A stretch of 64,000 bases of DNA. Source: Spirometra erinaceieuropaei. Lineage: Eukaryota; Platyhelminthes; Cestoda; Diphyllobothriidea; Diphyllobothriidae. Of the stretch, positions 1 to 11,399 are shown in pieces; position 1 is the first letter of the stretch; every line of letters begins with the position of its first letter. Made by a program: the position numbers and the translations under genes. Location of the stretch: the NCBI GenBank assembly GCA_902702965.1, contig CACRXP010000145.1, positions 541,407 through 605,406 of the forward strand, read 5' to 3'. The notes beneath the pieces were generated by a model. The model was not told the DNA's origin and searched no databases. It was given only the letters and a program-made list of their open reading frames with translations.

Positions 1-1661
1 CTTGAGTATTTTAGAATCGGAAGAATTCTGGCAACCAGGACGTTACACGCGGTCTGACTGTGGGAACTAATAACACAAGTTCCAGTTCGGTGGATTCCGT
101 TTTTTAAATAAAGTACTCAAGAAACAGTCGCAGTGTGTAACTGTTGGAAAACCGTTAAATCCTATAAAGTTCTGTATGTGTCACCGACATTTTGCACCCA
201 TTGTGAAAAGGATGGACCCACACAAGTCATACAAGGTCCAGAACGCTTAGTTTGTAGGCAGCTGCACTTAGAAGATAACGGAGAAAATCTAAACTTAACA
301 ACTCCAGTTAGACGTACAGTACAAAGTCGCTAACATGTGCCCTAAAGTAGGCGGTCATACTGGTTGTCTGACATTTCGAAGTATAATGTCCACATACACC
401 GGTGGAAGTACGTATGGCATTCCTGTAGGTAGTTATTACGAAATTTAAATCCTATGGTGTCGGTCGACCACTTCCAGAAGTTCTAAGGTATCAGCACCTA
501 ACACATGAGGAACTGACATTTAATTCAATTTCATTTAATGCTATATAACAGTAATGCAACCTCTAATTCACTGAATAGGTAATAAAATGCATCGGTTATA
601 ACAGAGGATTTGGATGCAGGCTAACTACAGATAGATGCACACACAAAGTAGAGGGAAGTAGCATATAAAGACGTTGAGGGCCTTGTACTAGATGTTACTC
701 TGTTGACGAAAGAGGCCCCTTTCGAGTTTTTGGCAGCAGTCAAAACCAAAAGACTAGAAACTCTTCGGTCAGAATGGCGACTTGGAATACTGAGTAGAAA
801 AACTGTAAGAGTACATAAAGGTCCCAATAATAGCAATTTGGAGGGATGACAAAAACGATATAATAGTTTGCATATTCATAACAAGCAGCGACTAAAGACT
901 ATGTTGAAGACATTCAGCCCGGATGGTCGGCATTGACAAGCTTCAACAACAGAGCGGATGTCTCTTTACACCCACAAAAATATCGGCGAGGAAATGGAGA
1001 CGCAGGTTTTATGCATATGATCGAAATTTTAACAGCCTGATGGTAGAGAGCATTAAAACGCCAAAGCAGTCTCACGAGAACATTTAATGAGGGCACTACG
1101 GACAACATAACACCTTATAAATGACGTGCGCATCATCAAAGTAGGAAGAAATCCGCTAGTGCAAAGATCGAAACGGACGTAGATACTTATCATGGTGCGT
1201 ATCAAACTTCATGCAGGATTTTTTAAGATCATACTGAACCATGGTAGTTCGCCGGGACTGGAGACAGGCAGAAAAAGCATGAACTTTTACATGTTGCACC
1301 TTCCGGCCTCGTAATCTTAGGCACGCTAATTAGCATTAGGGTGATTACTGTGGTGAAATAATTAACGACAGTAAACGAGAACTGCGCGAAAAAAAAACGA
1401 GACAAGAAACCAAAAGTCCCACGTGGCGCAAATTATCATTTTCGAGGTGTCGGGGAGAAGGAGTGATTTAGCAAACTCATATGCTCAGGACACGAACGCG
1501 TCGGCTATGGAAGTATAGTAAACGAAGCAAACGCGAACCGTCAACATCATGAAGAGGACTTGAAGTACCAGATAACTAACTTAATAGGGCAAGCAAAAGG
1601 CAGGCAGGAAAGAAGAGCCAGGGAAGGAGCACTTAGAAACATTTAAAAAGGATTGGCTTAC
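1..1661. other. No gene recognised; left flank of the arrestin exon
   Basis: I see no convincing coding exon, RNA gene or repeat here. Because the arrestin exon just to the right is on the minus strand, the next arrestin exons (the remainder of the N domain and the C domain) should lie in this stretch or beyond the window edge. I looked for the expected continuation on the minus strand and did not find it. The short reading frames present have no recognisable motif. Confidence 0.5.
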
Positions 1662-2038
1662 CTCGAAATAAAACGGGTAGGCTGACGGCCCTAACTTCTT
1701 AATCAGGCGTTCCTGCAAGCGTGTAAGAGGCTTTGGCTCTGGCTTAGATTCGAGATCTGTGTTTTCACCAGTGGTATCGCCATCGACACCGCCAGCTGAT
1801 GATTTTTTGCTCGATGTATTACCGGAAGCGACGGCCAGAACGGGAATGGGGTTTACAGGCGTATTATCAACCTTTGTTGTTTGTGGGGGGTAGAGTTGAG
1901 CGGAGGCCAAGAACAAGTCCTTCCGAAATGAAAGACCGAGAACATCAAGGTCCTCTCTACCATATCGGAATGCAGCAAGGACGTGTACAAATACTCGTCT
2001 ATTCTTTACATACGATTCGTCAATGAGGACAACTCCCT
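1662..2038 (-). CDS. Arrestin, internal N-domain exon (partial gene)
   Basis: Arrestins bind phosphorylated G-protein-coupled receptors in the cytosol, block G-protein coupling and steer receptors to endocytosis. The translated exon carries the family signatures in order: [37 protein letters not shown], then [20 protein letters not shown] and FE at the donor. These match the beta-arrestin N domain closely. The minus-strand donor is GAG|GTAAGC at 1662/1661. The acceptor is a TTTTTCAG/AG run near 2037-2040, so the exact first base is 2036 or 2038. Between the YPP and PLTRLQ segments sits an extra serine/glycine/threonine-rich stretch of about 45 residues, where vertebrate arrestins have about five. 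The exon has no stop or frameshift. Earlier and later exons were not found, so only about 125 residues of a usually 360-420 residue protein are seen. Whether it is a beta or a visual type cannot be decided from this exon. Confidence 0.9.
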
Positions 2039-3655
2039 CTGAAAAATCAAGTTAAAAGATCAATAAGCATACCTATTGGGTCAACGTGTGTTAAATGGTC
2101 GATAAAATCCCGTTTTGACAAGTAAGCAGTCAACTAAAAACATTATAAACCCTAATTAAAACCATTGTGGTACCTTATTGTTGGGGCTGCTCTTCTTAAA
2201 GACCCTGAAAATTGAGTTAAAGATGTAAAAGCATGAATACCTGGTCCCTTGCCTTCTAGCGGATTCCTGACCTTGCTCCGACATTTAGGATGCCCAGTTT
2301 GCGTTGGGTGTTCGCATAACTCGCGTGTGATTGGACGGTTATTTTTTTCAAGCGTGCGCGGTAGATAGAATTGTTTGTCTCTCTAATTAAGTACGCTAAA
2401 CGAAAGCACTTCGGTTAAAATTACTCAAGACTACAAAATCTTTTAATGGCCTTATTTCTACGACGAACAACAGGCATTAAAAAGTACACGCATTCTTTTC
2501 ATCAGTAGTGCTATGAGATCGGAATGCCATTCACCGATCCACCTATGAAACACTATGCACATCCTATTTTTTGTCTTAATCAAGAACCCTGGGCATAGGT
2601 GGCATTATCACCAGTAATATTGTAAAATCGAACTCTATGCGGACATTGACAATGTAGCGGCAATTTCTGGCGCTTTGGGATCCGTATTCTAGGATAACCT
2701 GACGATGCTGCTGCAACTTTGGACCAAGATCTTGGTGGTACAAGATTCACTGATATGGGGAGGCCAAAACAGTACACTTTAAGATAGGTTTTCAGGGCCA
2801 AAACAAATAAAACGGTATTCAGCAGGAAAGAATACCATTAGTCATGTTGAGCATACTCAGGCAAGTAGAGGGGCCCCAAGGAGCCTGTTCTAGAAATCGT
2901 GGACCATACAGTAAGAAAAAGAATGCATACACAAGAGATCACATCAGTATATTTTTTGCATAAATAAAAATCCGTGACTGTTTACTGTTGACGAGATATT
3001 GTTGCCGTAGTGAAAGAACAGAAGAGGACCTAGCACAATACCCAGAACCGGAGCATTCACAAGACTACTTTGACTTAGATATGAGAATCGCCTTGAAATT
3101 TCGTTTCAAATCAGACCGGCGTCACTTAGCGAGCTCCAAAAATCGACTTTTAAATTTTAAATTTTAAATTATTACTAATAGTCGTCTGCGTGGAGCATTA
3201 CTAGACACTTCGCTGAGGTTGAAATAAATGGATGGTATCCCTGCCAACACGTGGCCCCGCCTTGTGGGTGTGGCCAAACGTGGCTGGATGTGGCCATGGC
3301 CACGCCATATTGTAAGAAATTTCAAGAGTCGTTTCTGCCGCTTAGACGACGTCTTCTGTGTTGGAATGTTCCAAATTTACCGAAGTGTGCGTTTATTTAT
3401 TCAGAAAGTGCTTTGAGTCATCACTTCTTGGGAGATGAAGGTTTGCCCGTATAAGCCGTTTAGGACACTTTTGTTTAAGTGGGCCACTTGGACGCCATTC
3501 ATCTGCTACTCTACCGGACGCTCGCGACGAAGTGGTACGTTGTCCAACGTTTATCTCATGCCTATCGCGCCTTTATGATCTTTTTTACGTCATTACTATT
3601 CTATTTCATGTTATGTACGTAGGTTTATTAACTCTATAGGGATTTTAGTCTCACA
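2039..3655. other. Intergenic or intronic DNA; no feature recognised except one short tandem repeat
   Basis: This may be arrestin intron, since the preceding exon should lie to the right on the minus strand, but I could not find the expected N-terminal arrestin exon. Reading frames are short and carry no family motif. Confidence 0.4.
3148..3170. repeat. Short TTTTAAA tandem repeat
   Basis: Three perfect copies of the 7-mer TTTTAAA followed by two T. It is an AT-rich microsatellite with no evident function. It lies about 500 bp before the transposase-like gene and could mark a past transposon edge, but I see no matching copy on the other side. Confidence 0.7.
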
Positions 3656-5685
3656 GTGTACGTTTCAAGTGTAGTTAAACTTTCTCATATTGTTCTATAC
3701 CCGTCAATGACAGTAATCATGAAACGCAAGTATTATGGCTTTCACCGAAGCACAATTTACAAGCGGATTGCGCGCGAGAAGAAGGCATATTATGCGCGGA
3801 TGGGTGCTCCCTCCGTTCCCTCTACGTCGTCGGTGGTAGACCAACCACCGGATTTAGAAATGCCGGAACTAGTCCCAGAAGTTTGCACTGGTAGTGATGT
3901 TACCGTTTTATTTAACAGCAACTTTAGAACCCGTAGATATAAGTGGGCACGCGGTCGCAGACAAATGCTTTCTGGCGGATTTACGGGAATTCTGCCTGGA
4001 GGCCCAAATGCCACTATCCACAACCAAGAAGTTGTTTCGGATGCTGCGGCCCTACCACCCAGAAGTACCCAAAGACCCAAGGACGCTATTGCAAACGCCT
4101 CGAACCTGCATTAGCAAGCCACTGAACAAAGGGAACTATGTTCATTTAGGTCTTGAGCGTGGTCTGGTGGATCAACTTCACAGTCTGCCAGAGGCAACCG
4201 TTCCTGAAATACACATCCAACTGCATATCGACGGCATGAAGATATTTAAGGGGTCGAGTCAGGGCCTGTGGCCGATTCTGGCTCGTGTTCGCCATCCGGT
4301 TGTTGGTCAGCCCTTCATTGTTGGAGTGTTCTGCGGTCCCGGCAAACCCGATCCGTTGGACGACTTCTTGGGCGACTGTGTTGGCGAGCTGAAAGACCTC
4401 CTGGGCAGTGGTCTGCATAATCCACATACGCAAAATATCGTCAAGGTGAGCTTAGACAACGTCATCTGCGACACCCCTGCCCGATGTTTTGTGCGGCGAG
4501 TTAAAGCTCACAATGGCTATTACGGATGCGACAGGTATGTTGCGTCGTACTTTTAACTATAACCACCGCAGGTGTTCCCATATGGGCAAACGTATTGCAA
4601 ACCGCATGACGTTTGCAGTATGCAGTGGGCGTCTGCGTGACGACAGGTCATTCAGGTTGCGAAAACAGGAACAGCACCACAAGGGCAGGTCTCCGTTCGA
4701 GGATTTACCCATAGATATGGTGGTCTCTTTCCCACTGGACTATATGCACCTGGTTTGTCTGGGCGTCATGCGGAAGTTACTGCATATTTGGCGTCTGGGC
4801 TCCAGCAGGCACTCTAACTCATTGAATGCGTCCATTGAGATGTGCAGCCAATGTTTGCCGGCCGAGTTTTCGCGTAAATGCAGAACACTCGATTGCCTGG
4901 AGTTCTGGAAGGCTGCCGAATATAGGCAATTTCTTCTGTACATAGGCCCCGTCGTTTTGTCCTCCTCTTTAAGCGAAGCCCGGTATCAACACTTTTTACA
5001 GTTTTCTCTCGCAGTGCACATATTCTGCCATCCCGTATTGCATATAACCTGGAGAGAATACGGCCGGCTTCTGCTAAATCGCTTTGTAGTTAATTTCCCC
5101 ACCTTGTATAGCCCTTCGGATATTATTTACAATGTCCACTGCCTGCTTCACCTGTATGACGATGTGGCTCGGTTTGGAGTGCTGGATAATTTCTCGGCAT
5201 TTCCTTTCGAGTCCTTTTTACAAAGTGTCCGCAGCAGTATAAAAGGGCCTACACACGTAGCCGCGCAGGTCTTCAAGCGCTTTTCTGAAAGACGCTTGCC
5301 TGAGGTACCGACATGCCCAATGCTGTTGGACGACGACGAGGGAGTGGCACGGGCATTTAAACTGCCTCGCGGATCCACTGCTGTTTTCCACGAAGACTTT
5401 ATTCTGTCAACTAAGCAGCCCGATAATGTGGTACTTATTGGAAACAGACCGTGCATACTGACATCAGTTTCGCCCACGGGCATAACTTACCGCCCTTTCC
5501 TTGACTGTGAGGACCTTTTAAGGGCATCTATTCCCTCCTCCCCTTTTTACATGTTTAAAGCCTCCCGTTTATCAGACACTCCTTCAACTGCCGCCCTTTC
5601 AGACATCGTCTGTAAATATGTTCCCTTTGACATTGACGGTAGTTTTTTTCTGATTCCCTTACTTCACACTGTGCGTGCGCTCTGA
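3656..5685 (+). pseudogene. Decayed transposase-like gene of a DNA transposon
   Basis: Three overlapping plus-strand frames read as one protein of about 650 residues broken by two frameshifts. Part one opens at the Met codon at 3719 (MKRKYYGFHRSTIYKRI). Part two continues in another frame from about 3950 (LADLREFCLEAQMPLS, FRMLRPYHPEVPKDPRTLL, IDGMKIFKGSSQGLWPIL). Part three runs from about 4550 to the stop at 5683-5685 (CDR, then LPIDMVVSFPLDYMHLVCLG and a C-terminal YVPFDIDGSFFLIPL). The DYMHLVCLGVM block is typical, as I remember it, of large transposase-related proteins spread through cnidarian, insect and flatworm genomes. I cannot assign a superfamily without a search; a relation to CACTA-like (CMC) transposases is possible. 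The sequence on either side of each frame break still reads well, so inactivation looks fairly recent. No terminal inverted repeats were found by eye. Confidence 0.7.
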
Positions 5686-5729
5686 ATCTTGTTTACATTG
5701 TTTATGTGAACATATAAATTTCCCTGTAG

Positions 5730-5825
5730 ATGTATTCCGTTGTGGAGTTCGTAAATGACAAGGCTGTGGCCGTGGTGGCTGCAGCCTGGTTTGATCAGAG
5801 AGATGCTATGAATGTGGTCGTTTGA
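5730..5825 (+). CDS. Short ORF after the transposase, probable second element ORF or 3' exon
   Basis: A 31-codon frame, MYSVVEFVNDKAVAVVAAAW followed by FDQRDAMNVVV and stop, begins 44 bp after the transposase stop. It is preceded by TTTCCCTGTAG, a good 3' splice site. In my memory a small 'SVVEF ... VAVVP..W' unit travels with this class of element, often as a separate downstream reading frame. Here the expected proline after VAVV is alanine and the frame stops early, so it may be truncated. Function unknown. Confidence 0.4.
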   Translation: MYSVVEFVNDKAVAVVAAAWFDQRDAMNVVV

Positions 5826-6190
5826 GAGTATTTTTCGGAAAAGGTTGGATGGAGTGGACGTCTGCTGAAACTCCATATGCTTTTAATAATAGGAAGGAGA
5901 GCCAAATCCAAATGCACGCATCTTAAGCATATCATCACATACATTTCCAATTTGAGAAACCCGTTGTGACAGTCTTAAAGAAGCACTCGGATAAGTCTTC
6001 TACTCCTCATCTTACCAACAGGTCGTCTAAATGATTTCCATTAACCAATAAAAATAGCAGGACCATGTGCGCGACTACCGCGGGTCACTCCGATGACAAA
6101 AACGGTTAGGATAAACAAAGGCTGTCGAAAAAGTATCTGCATATTCAAAATCTAATAACACTCGCCTAATATACGGACCAGCGCAATAAA
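5826..6190. other. Unassigned spacer between DNA transposon and LINE
   Basis: No coding or repeat signal recognised. It may contain the 3' end of the transposon and the 5' truncation point of the following LINE. Confidence 0.4.
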
Positions 6191-6194
6191 TGCC

Positions 6195-7232
6195 ACAACC
6201 AAATACGGGTTGCTAGGACATCTATCGAGCGCCAACTGATAGCAGAATCCATTACATGTCGCAAGAAGTTTTATGGGCGCATCCGCAGTTGGAAAAAATA
6301 TAGGGACGAAATTGCCTGTTTAAAGGATAGCCTCGGAAACTTATTAGTTGAGGGGCCACAGAAAGTGCAATAACTGTCAGTTTCTTCAATCGGTTTTTAT
6401 GGAGGAGTCCTCCAGAGACAATCAGGAGTTTTAAATGGGCCAAGATGGCCGGTTACTTCAAATGCGCCAAGATACTGCCGTTATAGAAAACGTCACATTT
6501 TCCATCGAAGAATTGAGACGAGACGTCATTCAATTAAGTCAGATAAGTTTGGTGGACCCGATGGAATTCTTTGGCTGATACTTTAGGAGCTGTCAAAGGC
6601 TCTTTCGACTCTCTTAAAGTCGTTTATGAGAACCGGGAGACTGCCATCGCAGAAGAAGACAGCCAACCTCGTTCTCTTATATAAGGGAGGTAGCAGGATG
6701 GCAGCAAGCATCCTCAGGCCTGTTAGGTGGATTTGCCTCCCATGCAGAAAGATGGACGTTTTATCAAAGAGTGTACACACAAATTTTGTGAAAAAATAAA
6801 ATCTTGAAGGATTTTCAACATAGTTTCCGCAGAAGACATTTCTGCATACATGTCTGTGGCTCTGAACCAGGGCTCAGAAGAGGGTTTTGAGGTCGATGTG
6901 CTGTATATCGATTTCCGCAAAGCTTTCGATACTGTTCCTCACCAACGCCTTCTTCACAAATTGAGCGCCATCGGCATCCGGGGAGATCTTCTAAAGTGGA
7001 TAAGGGCGTTTCTGGTTGGCCGTAAACACCGTGTCTGTATTGGAGATGATATGTCAGACTGGGTGAACGTGAATGGTGCTGTGCCTCAAGGCTCAGTTCT
7101 GGGACCATTGCTCTTCATCCTTCATGTTAACGACAGCCTTCACGAACTCCACTTCGACAAAATAATGTTTGCAGACGACGTTAACCTCTGGCAAGTCATT
7201 AAAGGACCGAATGACCAGAGATCCCTTTAAGA
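6195..7232 (+). mobile_element. CR1-like LINE 'A', copy 1: 5'-truncated RT fragment, 3' part replaced
   Basis: The translation begins in the linker between endonuclease and reverse transcriptase (SIERQLIAES, DEIACLKDSLGNLLVEGPQK), passes a degraded SDKFGGPDGIL block and then gives an open stretch from 6850 with FRKAFDTVPHQRLLHKL, NGAVPQGSVLGPLLF and the catalytic FADDV. It aligns segment by segment with the minus-strand copy at 20.8-23.05 kb but has more frame breaks before 6850. At 7230-7233 the similarity to that copy stops abruptly within AAGAT and a different LINE family continues in the same orientation. A TAA stop lies at the same place in both copies of family A, just before this junction. 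Confidence 0.8.
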
Positions 7233-8198
7233 TTTGGGCGTATCATACTCCAAGAGTCTTAATCTCTCGGAGCACTGTGCCTTGATAGTCTCAAAAGCCC
7301 GTAGAACGACCGGGTTTATCCTCCGAAATTTTAAAACTAGGGACATTAGAATGCGCCTTTTCAACATGTACGTTAGACCTGGTCTGGAATACTGTTCGTT
7401 TTCATTTAGCCTCATGCGTGCTACTGAGCGGAAGAAATTAGAATCCGTTCAACACTTTTTTACCAAGAGAATTTTAACCCCGGAACACCGACACTTGTCT
7501 TACCAAGAACGTCGCCGGCTTACAGGCCTCGATCCTTTATGGTTCCGTAGATTACAAAAGGGACTATTTTTGCTATTTAAACTCTTATATAATCACACAT
7601 TTAACCCACTCACCTCTTTAAGACATCATATCCACCCACGACGAAACAGTCACCGTGAGGTCTTCTTATTTCTGCCTCTGGCACGTACTGTTAAATATCG
7701 TCGGTTCTTTTCTGTAAATGCAATTGCTATTTGGAATAGACTACCCATGAGTGTGAAAACTCTGCAAAATTATCCTTTATTTAAGAGAACTATTAATCGA
7801 TTTTTGCATTCAGAAAAGCTCCCACAAATTTTGGGTGCTGAATCTACTGATCGACTGTACCGTAGCCATGGCGTTTGTGGTCTCTGAACACTATGGCCGG
7901 TCTCACCAGCTGTTCCTCAACGTCTCTACTTTGGCTATCCCCAGCTTCATGAAAGGAATTTGACGTCCGATAATCTCCGATACCGTGCAGCCTCCCCCAT
8001 TCTTGACAGTTAATATTCTACCACCGCCAGCAGTTTTTTCTCCTGAGCCCTCCAAACCATAAAAACCACCATCAACCATATTTTTATCACTTAAGCTCAA
8101 AAGTTTTTTTTCACTGCAGGTCGGATTTATGTTTAATAGCTTCCCTTGACAATGCCTGTAAACTGGCATTAAAAAAATTTATTTATTTATTTATTTAT
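7231..8198 (+). mobile_element. LINE 'B-like' RT C-terminal half with (TTTA)n tail
   Basis: An open frame of 217 codons (7234-7887) reads DLGVSYSKSLNLSEHC, GFILRNFKTRDIRMRLFNMY, RPGLEYCSFSFSLM and a long C-terminal thumb region ending near YRSHGVCGL. This is the region after the YADD motif in non-LTR reverse transcriptases of the jockey/CR1 superclade. About 280 bp of 3' UTR follow, ending in AAAAAAATTTATTTATTTAT (tail 8171-8198). The element is joined at its 5' side to LINE A in mid-RT, so the two together look like one chimeric insertion. Frame retention over 217 codons suggests it is among the younger repeats here. Confidence 0.75.
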
Positions 8199-9980
8199 CA
8201 GGTCCTATCTGTCCAATCGATATCAGAAAGTCATGGTCGGCAATAGCTACTCGACACCCCACTCGATCACGAGTGGTGTACTTCAAGGCACGGTTCTGGG
8301 TCCGCAATTCTTCCTTCCTTCCTTCAATGATATTTCGACTGAACTCGGAAATTTGCAAACTTTTACTTATGCCGATCACCTCAAGTGTGATTACTCATAC
8401 TCAACGGACACCGCAAATGTTTTTGTTGAAAAAAGTAATGCCGATTTACTACGCTTAAGCACATGGGATTCGACATGGCAGATGGAGTTTACATCATCCA
8501 AGTGTAGTTTCATGTCTTTTGGTCCTGCAAAACTTCCTGGTTCCATAATTTTTCAGAATAACCCACTCTCAGAATGCCTCACCATAAAGGACCTAGGTCT
8601 AAGTTATACAAATAAGCTTGCTTTATCACCTCATGCAGATAGAATCTCTGCCACAGCCGCGCAGATATGTGGATTCATATCGCATAATATTTTCCTTCCG
8701 GAAATGAAGCTAAGACTTTGTCCAATGTTTGTTCCTCCAGTCTTCGAATACTGCTGTCCTTTTTTGGTTTAATGAACGCCTGTGACCGCTATAAGATCGA
8801 AAATGTTCAGATGGTTTTCACCCGGAAACTGTTCTCTCAAGCTTCGTCCGGTATTTCTTATACTCAGAGATGTCAGCTGGCGAACATTAAGTTTTTGTGG
8901 GTTAGAAGACTCGAAGCTGGCATTCACGTCCTTTTTCGCATCAATTCTAGCTCCAATCATCTGCTCATTGACACTCTCACTCCGAGAGATCGGTCTTATG
9001 CCACGCGCAACTCCTCCATGCTGATTCCGCCGCTGCATCTTTGCACTACATCTAAGCGCTCCCTCTTCTTTGCTTCCAAATATGCCTTCCTTTGGAATAA
9101 TCTTCCGCCTGAAATTAGATACTCGCCTAAGTTACTGGTATTTAAGTCGAAATTACGCAAACATCTTACACCGAAAAGCATAAAGGCACTGTTAACGGTC
9201 TCATTCCCGAACACTCAGATTCTTGACTTCGAGAAGGGTCCTCCTGGGATTTAGTGGTAGATTAAGTGGTAACCCTCAATTATATCATTAGAAGCCCTGT
9301 TTTGAATTGGTTTCTAAGTCCACTGCTATCCTTCCTCCCCCACAGCGGCGATTTTCGCGGTTTTTGATGTCATCTCCCACATTCCGACCTCATGCGGTCT
9401 GACAACGCTCAGGGCGGAACCCTCAGTATTCCCCGTCTACTAGTAGTTTGGTCGTACCTCCCTTCCCCTTTCCTCGGCTGGGCTCGAAGTGTTCTGTGGC
9501 CGATCGCATCTGGATTCCTTTCGTCTGGCCTCTTTGACGCGAATAGTCTCATGCGGCGTATCAATCCGGCCCAGACGATCTCAATTTTGAATCCCGTATA
9601 CAAAGCCACATGCAAGCCAGTCCTGTCTGACCCGCATACGTTCCCCCCAAGGCTGAGATTTATTGCTAACTGACGATGACCGACAATATTCCGTCATATA
9701 CCGCCACCTACAGGCCAGTGCTGCTCGTTTTTTTCTGTCATTATTTTTATTGATGGTTTTTTCTCCCGTAAAATTAATCCAATTATTTTTAACTTTTTGT
9801 AAGGAGTTTTTTTTTCACCCCTCAATCATCATGTTTCTCAATCGACTACTAATTCAGAAACTATGAATTGCATTTTGTAAGGATTCGGCCTACCTCTTCT
9901 AAAACTCGCATGTAAATTTATGTTAACTTGCTTTGGTGGGACTCCGACGGGTCTTTAATAAAAAATTATTTATTTATTTA
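8199..9980 (+). mobile_element. LINE 'B', copy 2: RT C-terminal part, 3' UTR and (TTTA)n tail
   Basis: It starts directly after the microsatellite tail of the preceding LINE and is already inside the RT: RYQKVMVGNSY, TSGVLQGTVLGP and a mutated catalytic motif YADH where YADD is expected. The frame runs to 8772, then shifts by one and continues from about 8750 to the stop at 9254 (YKIENVQMVFTRKLFSQ, FLWVRRLEAG, FLWNNLPPEIRYSP). The 3' UTR ends in TAATAAAAAATTATTTATTT (tail about 9957-9980). From 8473 to about 9507 it is the exact reverse complement of the copy at 13.5-14.55 kb, beyond which the two differ clearly. The loss of the catalytic aspartate and the frameshift make it inactive. Confidence 0.8.
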
Positions 9981-10275
9981 TCTCCTACAATGAGACTTAA
10001 TAATCAGAGCTACGCAGGTATTTTCGGGAAATTATAAAGTGATTATTCCACCCTGTCTTTGTCAACATGCGTGTTCAAAAAATCAATTAGTGCTTTGGGA
10101 TACCATGCCGTATTAGCTATAACATGAGGGTAAACATATTGGACAACCTCCGTGACTGAGTCATAACCGAATAAAGTTATGACAAAGTGAGTTGAAGGTC
10201 AGCCAAGGCTCGTTAACAGTGACTTGACGTGCGCCTAAGTCAAAACTACGACTCACGACCAGGACATCTTTTAAA
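9981..10275. other. Unassigned spacer
   Basis: About 295 bp between the LINE tail and an exon-like block. I see no motif in it. Confidence 0.4.
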
Positions 10276-10520
10276 TTAGTGATTTTTTATTGGAACAATC
10301 ATGTCGATGCAATCCTTGAATGCTGTTTTGCGGACACCGTCGCGATAAATATGCAGAAGAATGGAGAAAACATTTGCAAAAGTCTCCTGGCATGACGTGG
10401 CGACATTAATTGATGTTTCAATGATAAGGATGTGCTTGCACATCGAGGCTGTCTGTGAGGGAAAAGCCGCAACAAATTCCGAGGGAAGAAGGACATTGCA
10501 CGCTGTGTTCCTTTCCACAG
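10276..10520 (-). CDS. Possible terminal exon of an unidentified gene
   Basis: The minus strand has an open frame with protein-like composition: NVLLPSEFVAAFPSQTASMC, KHILIIETSINVATSCQETF, IYRDGVRKTAFKDCIDMIV, then PIKNH and a stop at 10276-10278. A possible acceptor (CCCCTAAG) lies at 10521-10522. There is no frameshift. I do not recognise the family, and the flanks are repeats, so this may be a remnant exon or a chance frame. A protein search of the 80 residues would settle it. Confidence 0.25.
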
Positions 10521-10824
10521 CTTAGGGGCACAGATCGGGAAATAAACGGCAGAGGTGAGCGGTTACTTGTCTCAAACAGAAGAGCCCACCGGCCTGGTAA
10601 AAAATAGCAGACTCCGCGGTGCTCCTCAATATAGAAATCAGGCATCTAGTTCAAAACAACCGAACTCCATTAGCGCGGAAGATTGTGAAAGCAGTTCTAA
10701 AAAAATATTATTATTGTTTAAGTCGGGTGATCGTTCTTTTAGACTAAGGTAGTTATAACATTTTTTTATATTTTTGGGCAATTTTAAACATGTTGAAATA
10801 AACACAACAGACCAAAGAATTCTG

Positions 10825-11332
10825 AAGAGCATTTGGCGAGGATACGGCCTTTCGATAAATTCTCATCGGGCCAATACCTCTAAATGGGAGCTAGCTGCAA
10901 ACTGAAACGTGTAAGCGATAAGAAGAATCGATTGATGCCAGTCCTTTCGTACAAACGGGGGTTTAAATAAGGAAGAGAGGGAGTAGGGAGGAGGGAGTGA
11001 CAATGAGGATTAAGTATGGCCGTGTCACAAGGAGGACGAGGATGCAAAGATATGCATACTGTTAATCGATCTTGGCCCACGGTAGACGCGGAGCATGCAA
11101 GAGTTTCCTCTGCGCGCACAGGATCGGCCTCTGAAGATTGATGGCAGTCGCTTCTGTTGTTGTTAGTAAGCGCTGCCCCAGTCGCTTAGGATAGTTAGGT
11201 GGGACCTTTTGAGTCACGCGGAGGGCTTCTTTGGGATCAACACGGTGCCCAGAACTAACCATGTGTGAGGAGATGGAGCTGTGTATACACTTAAATCCAA
11301 CTGTCCACAGCCATGCCAATAGGTGTTCTCGT
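10825..11332 (-). repeat. Penelope terminal repeat, 3' arm (B), inverted partner at 15237-15744
   Basis: This 508-bp block holds the end of the GIY-YIG frame (ISSHMVSSGHRVDPKEAL) and the 3' end of P1. It is the reverse complement of 15237-15744. I see about four or five mismatches by eye (two amino-acid changes in the shared frame), roughly 99 percent identity. Near its outer end the minus strand reads CCGATGAGAATTTATCGAAA, which resembles a degenerate hammerhead-ribozyme core. Penelope-like elements are known to carry such pseudo-LTRs in direct or inverted arrangement. Confidence 0.85.
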
Positions 11333-11399
11333 AATCTTGTGGATATATTCCGACTAGTACGACCAATATATTCTGTCTCATAGAAGCAAGTAGAGGGCT

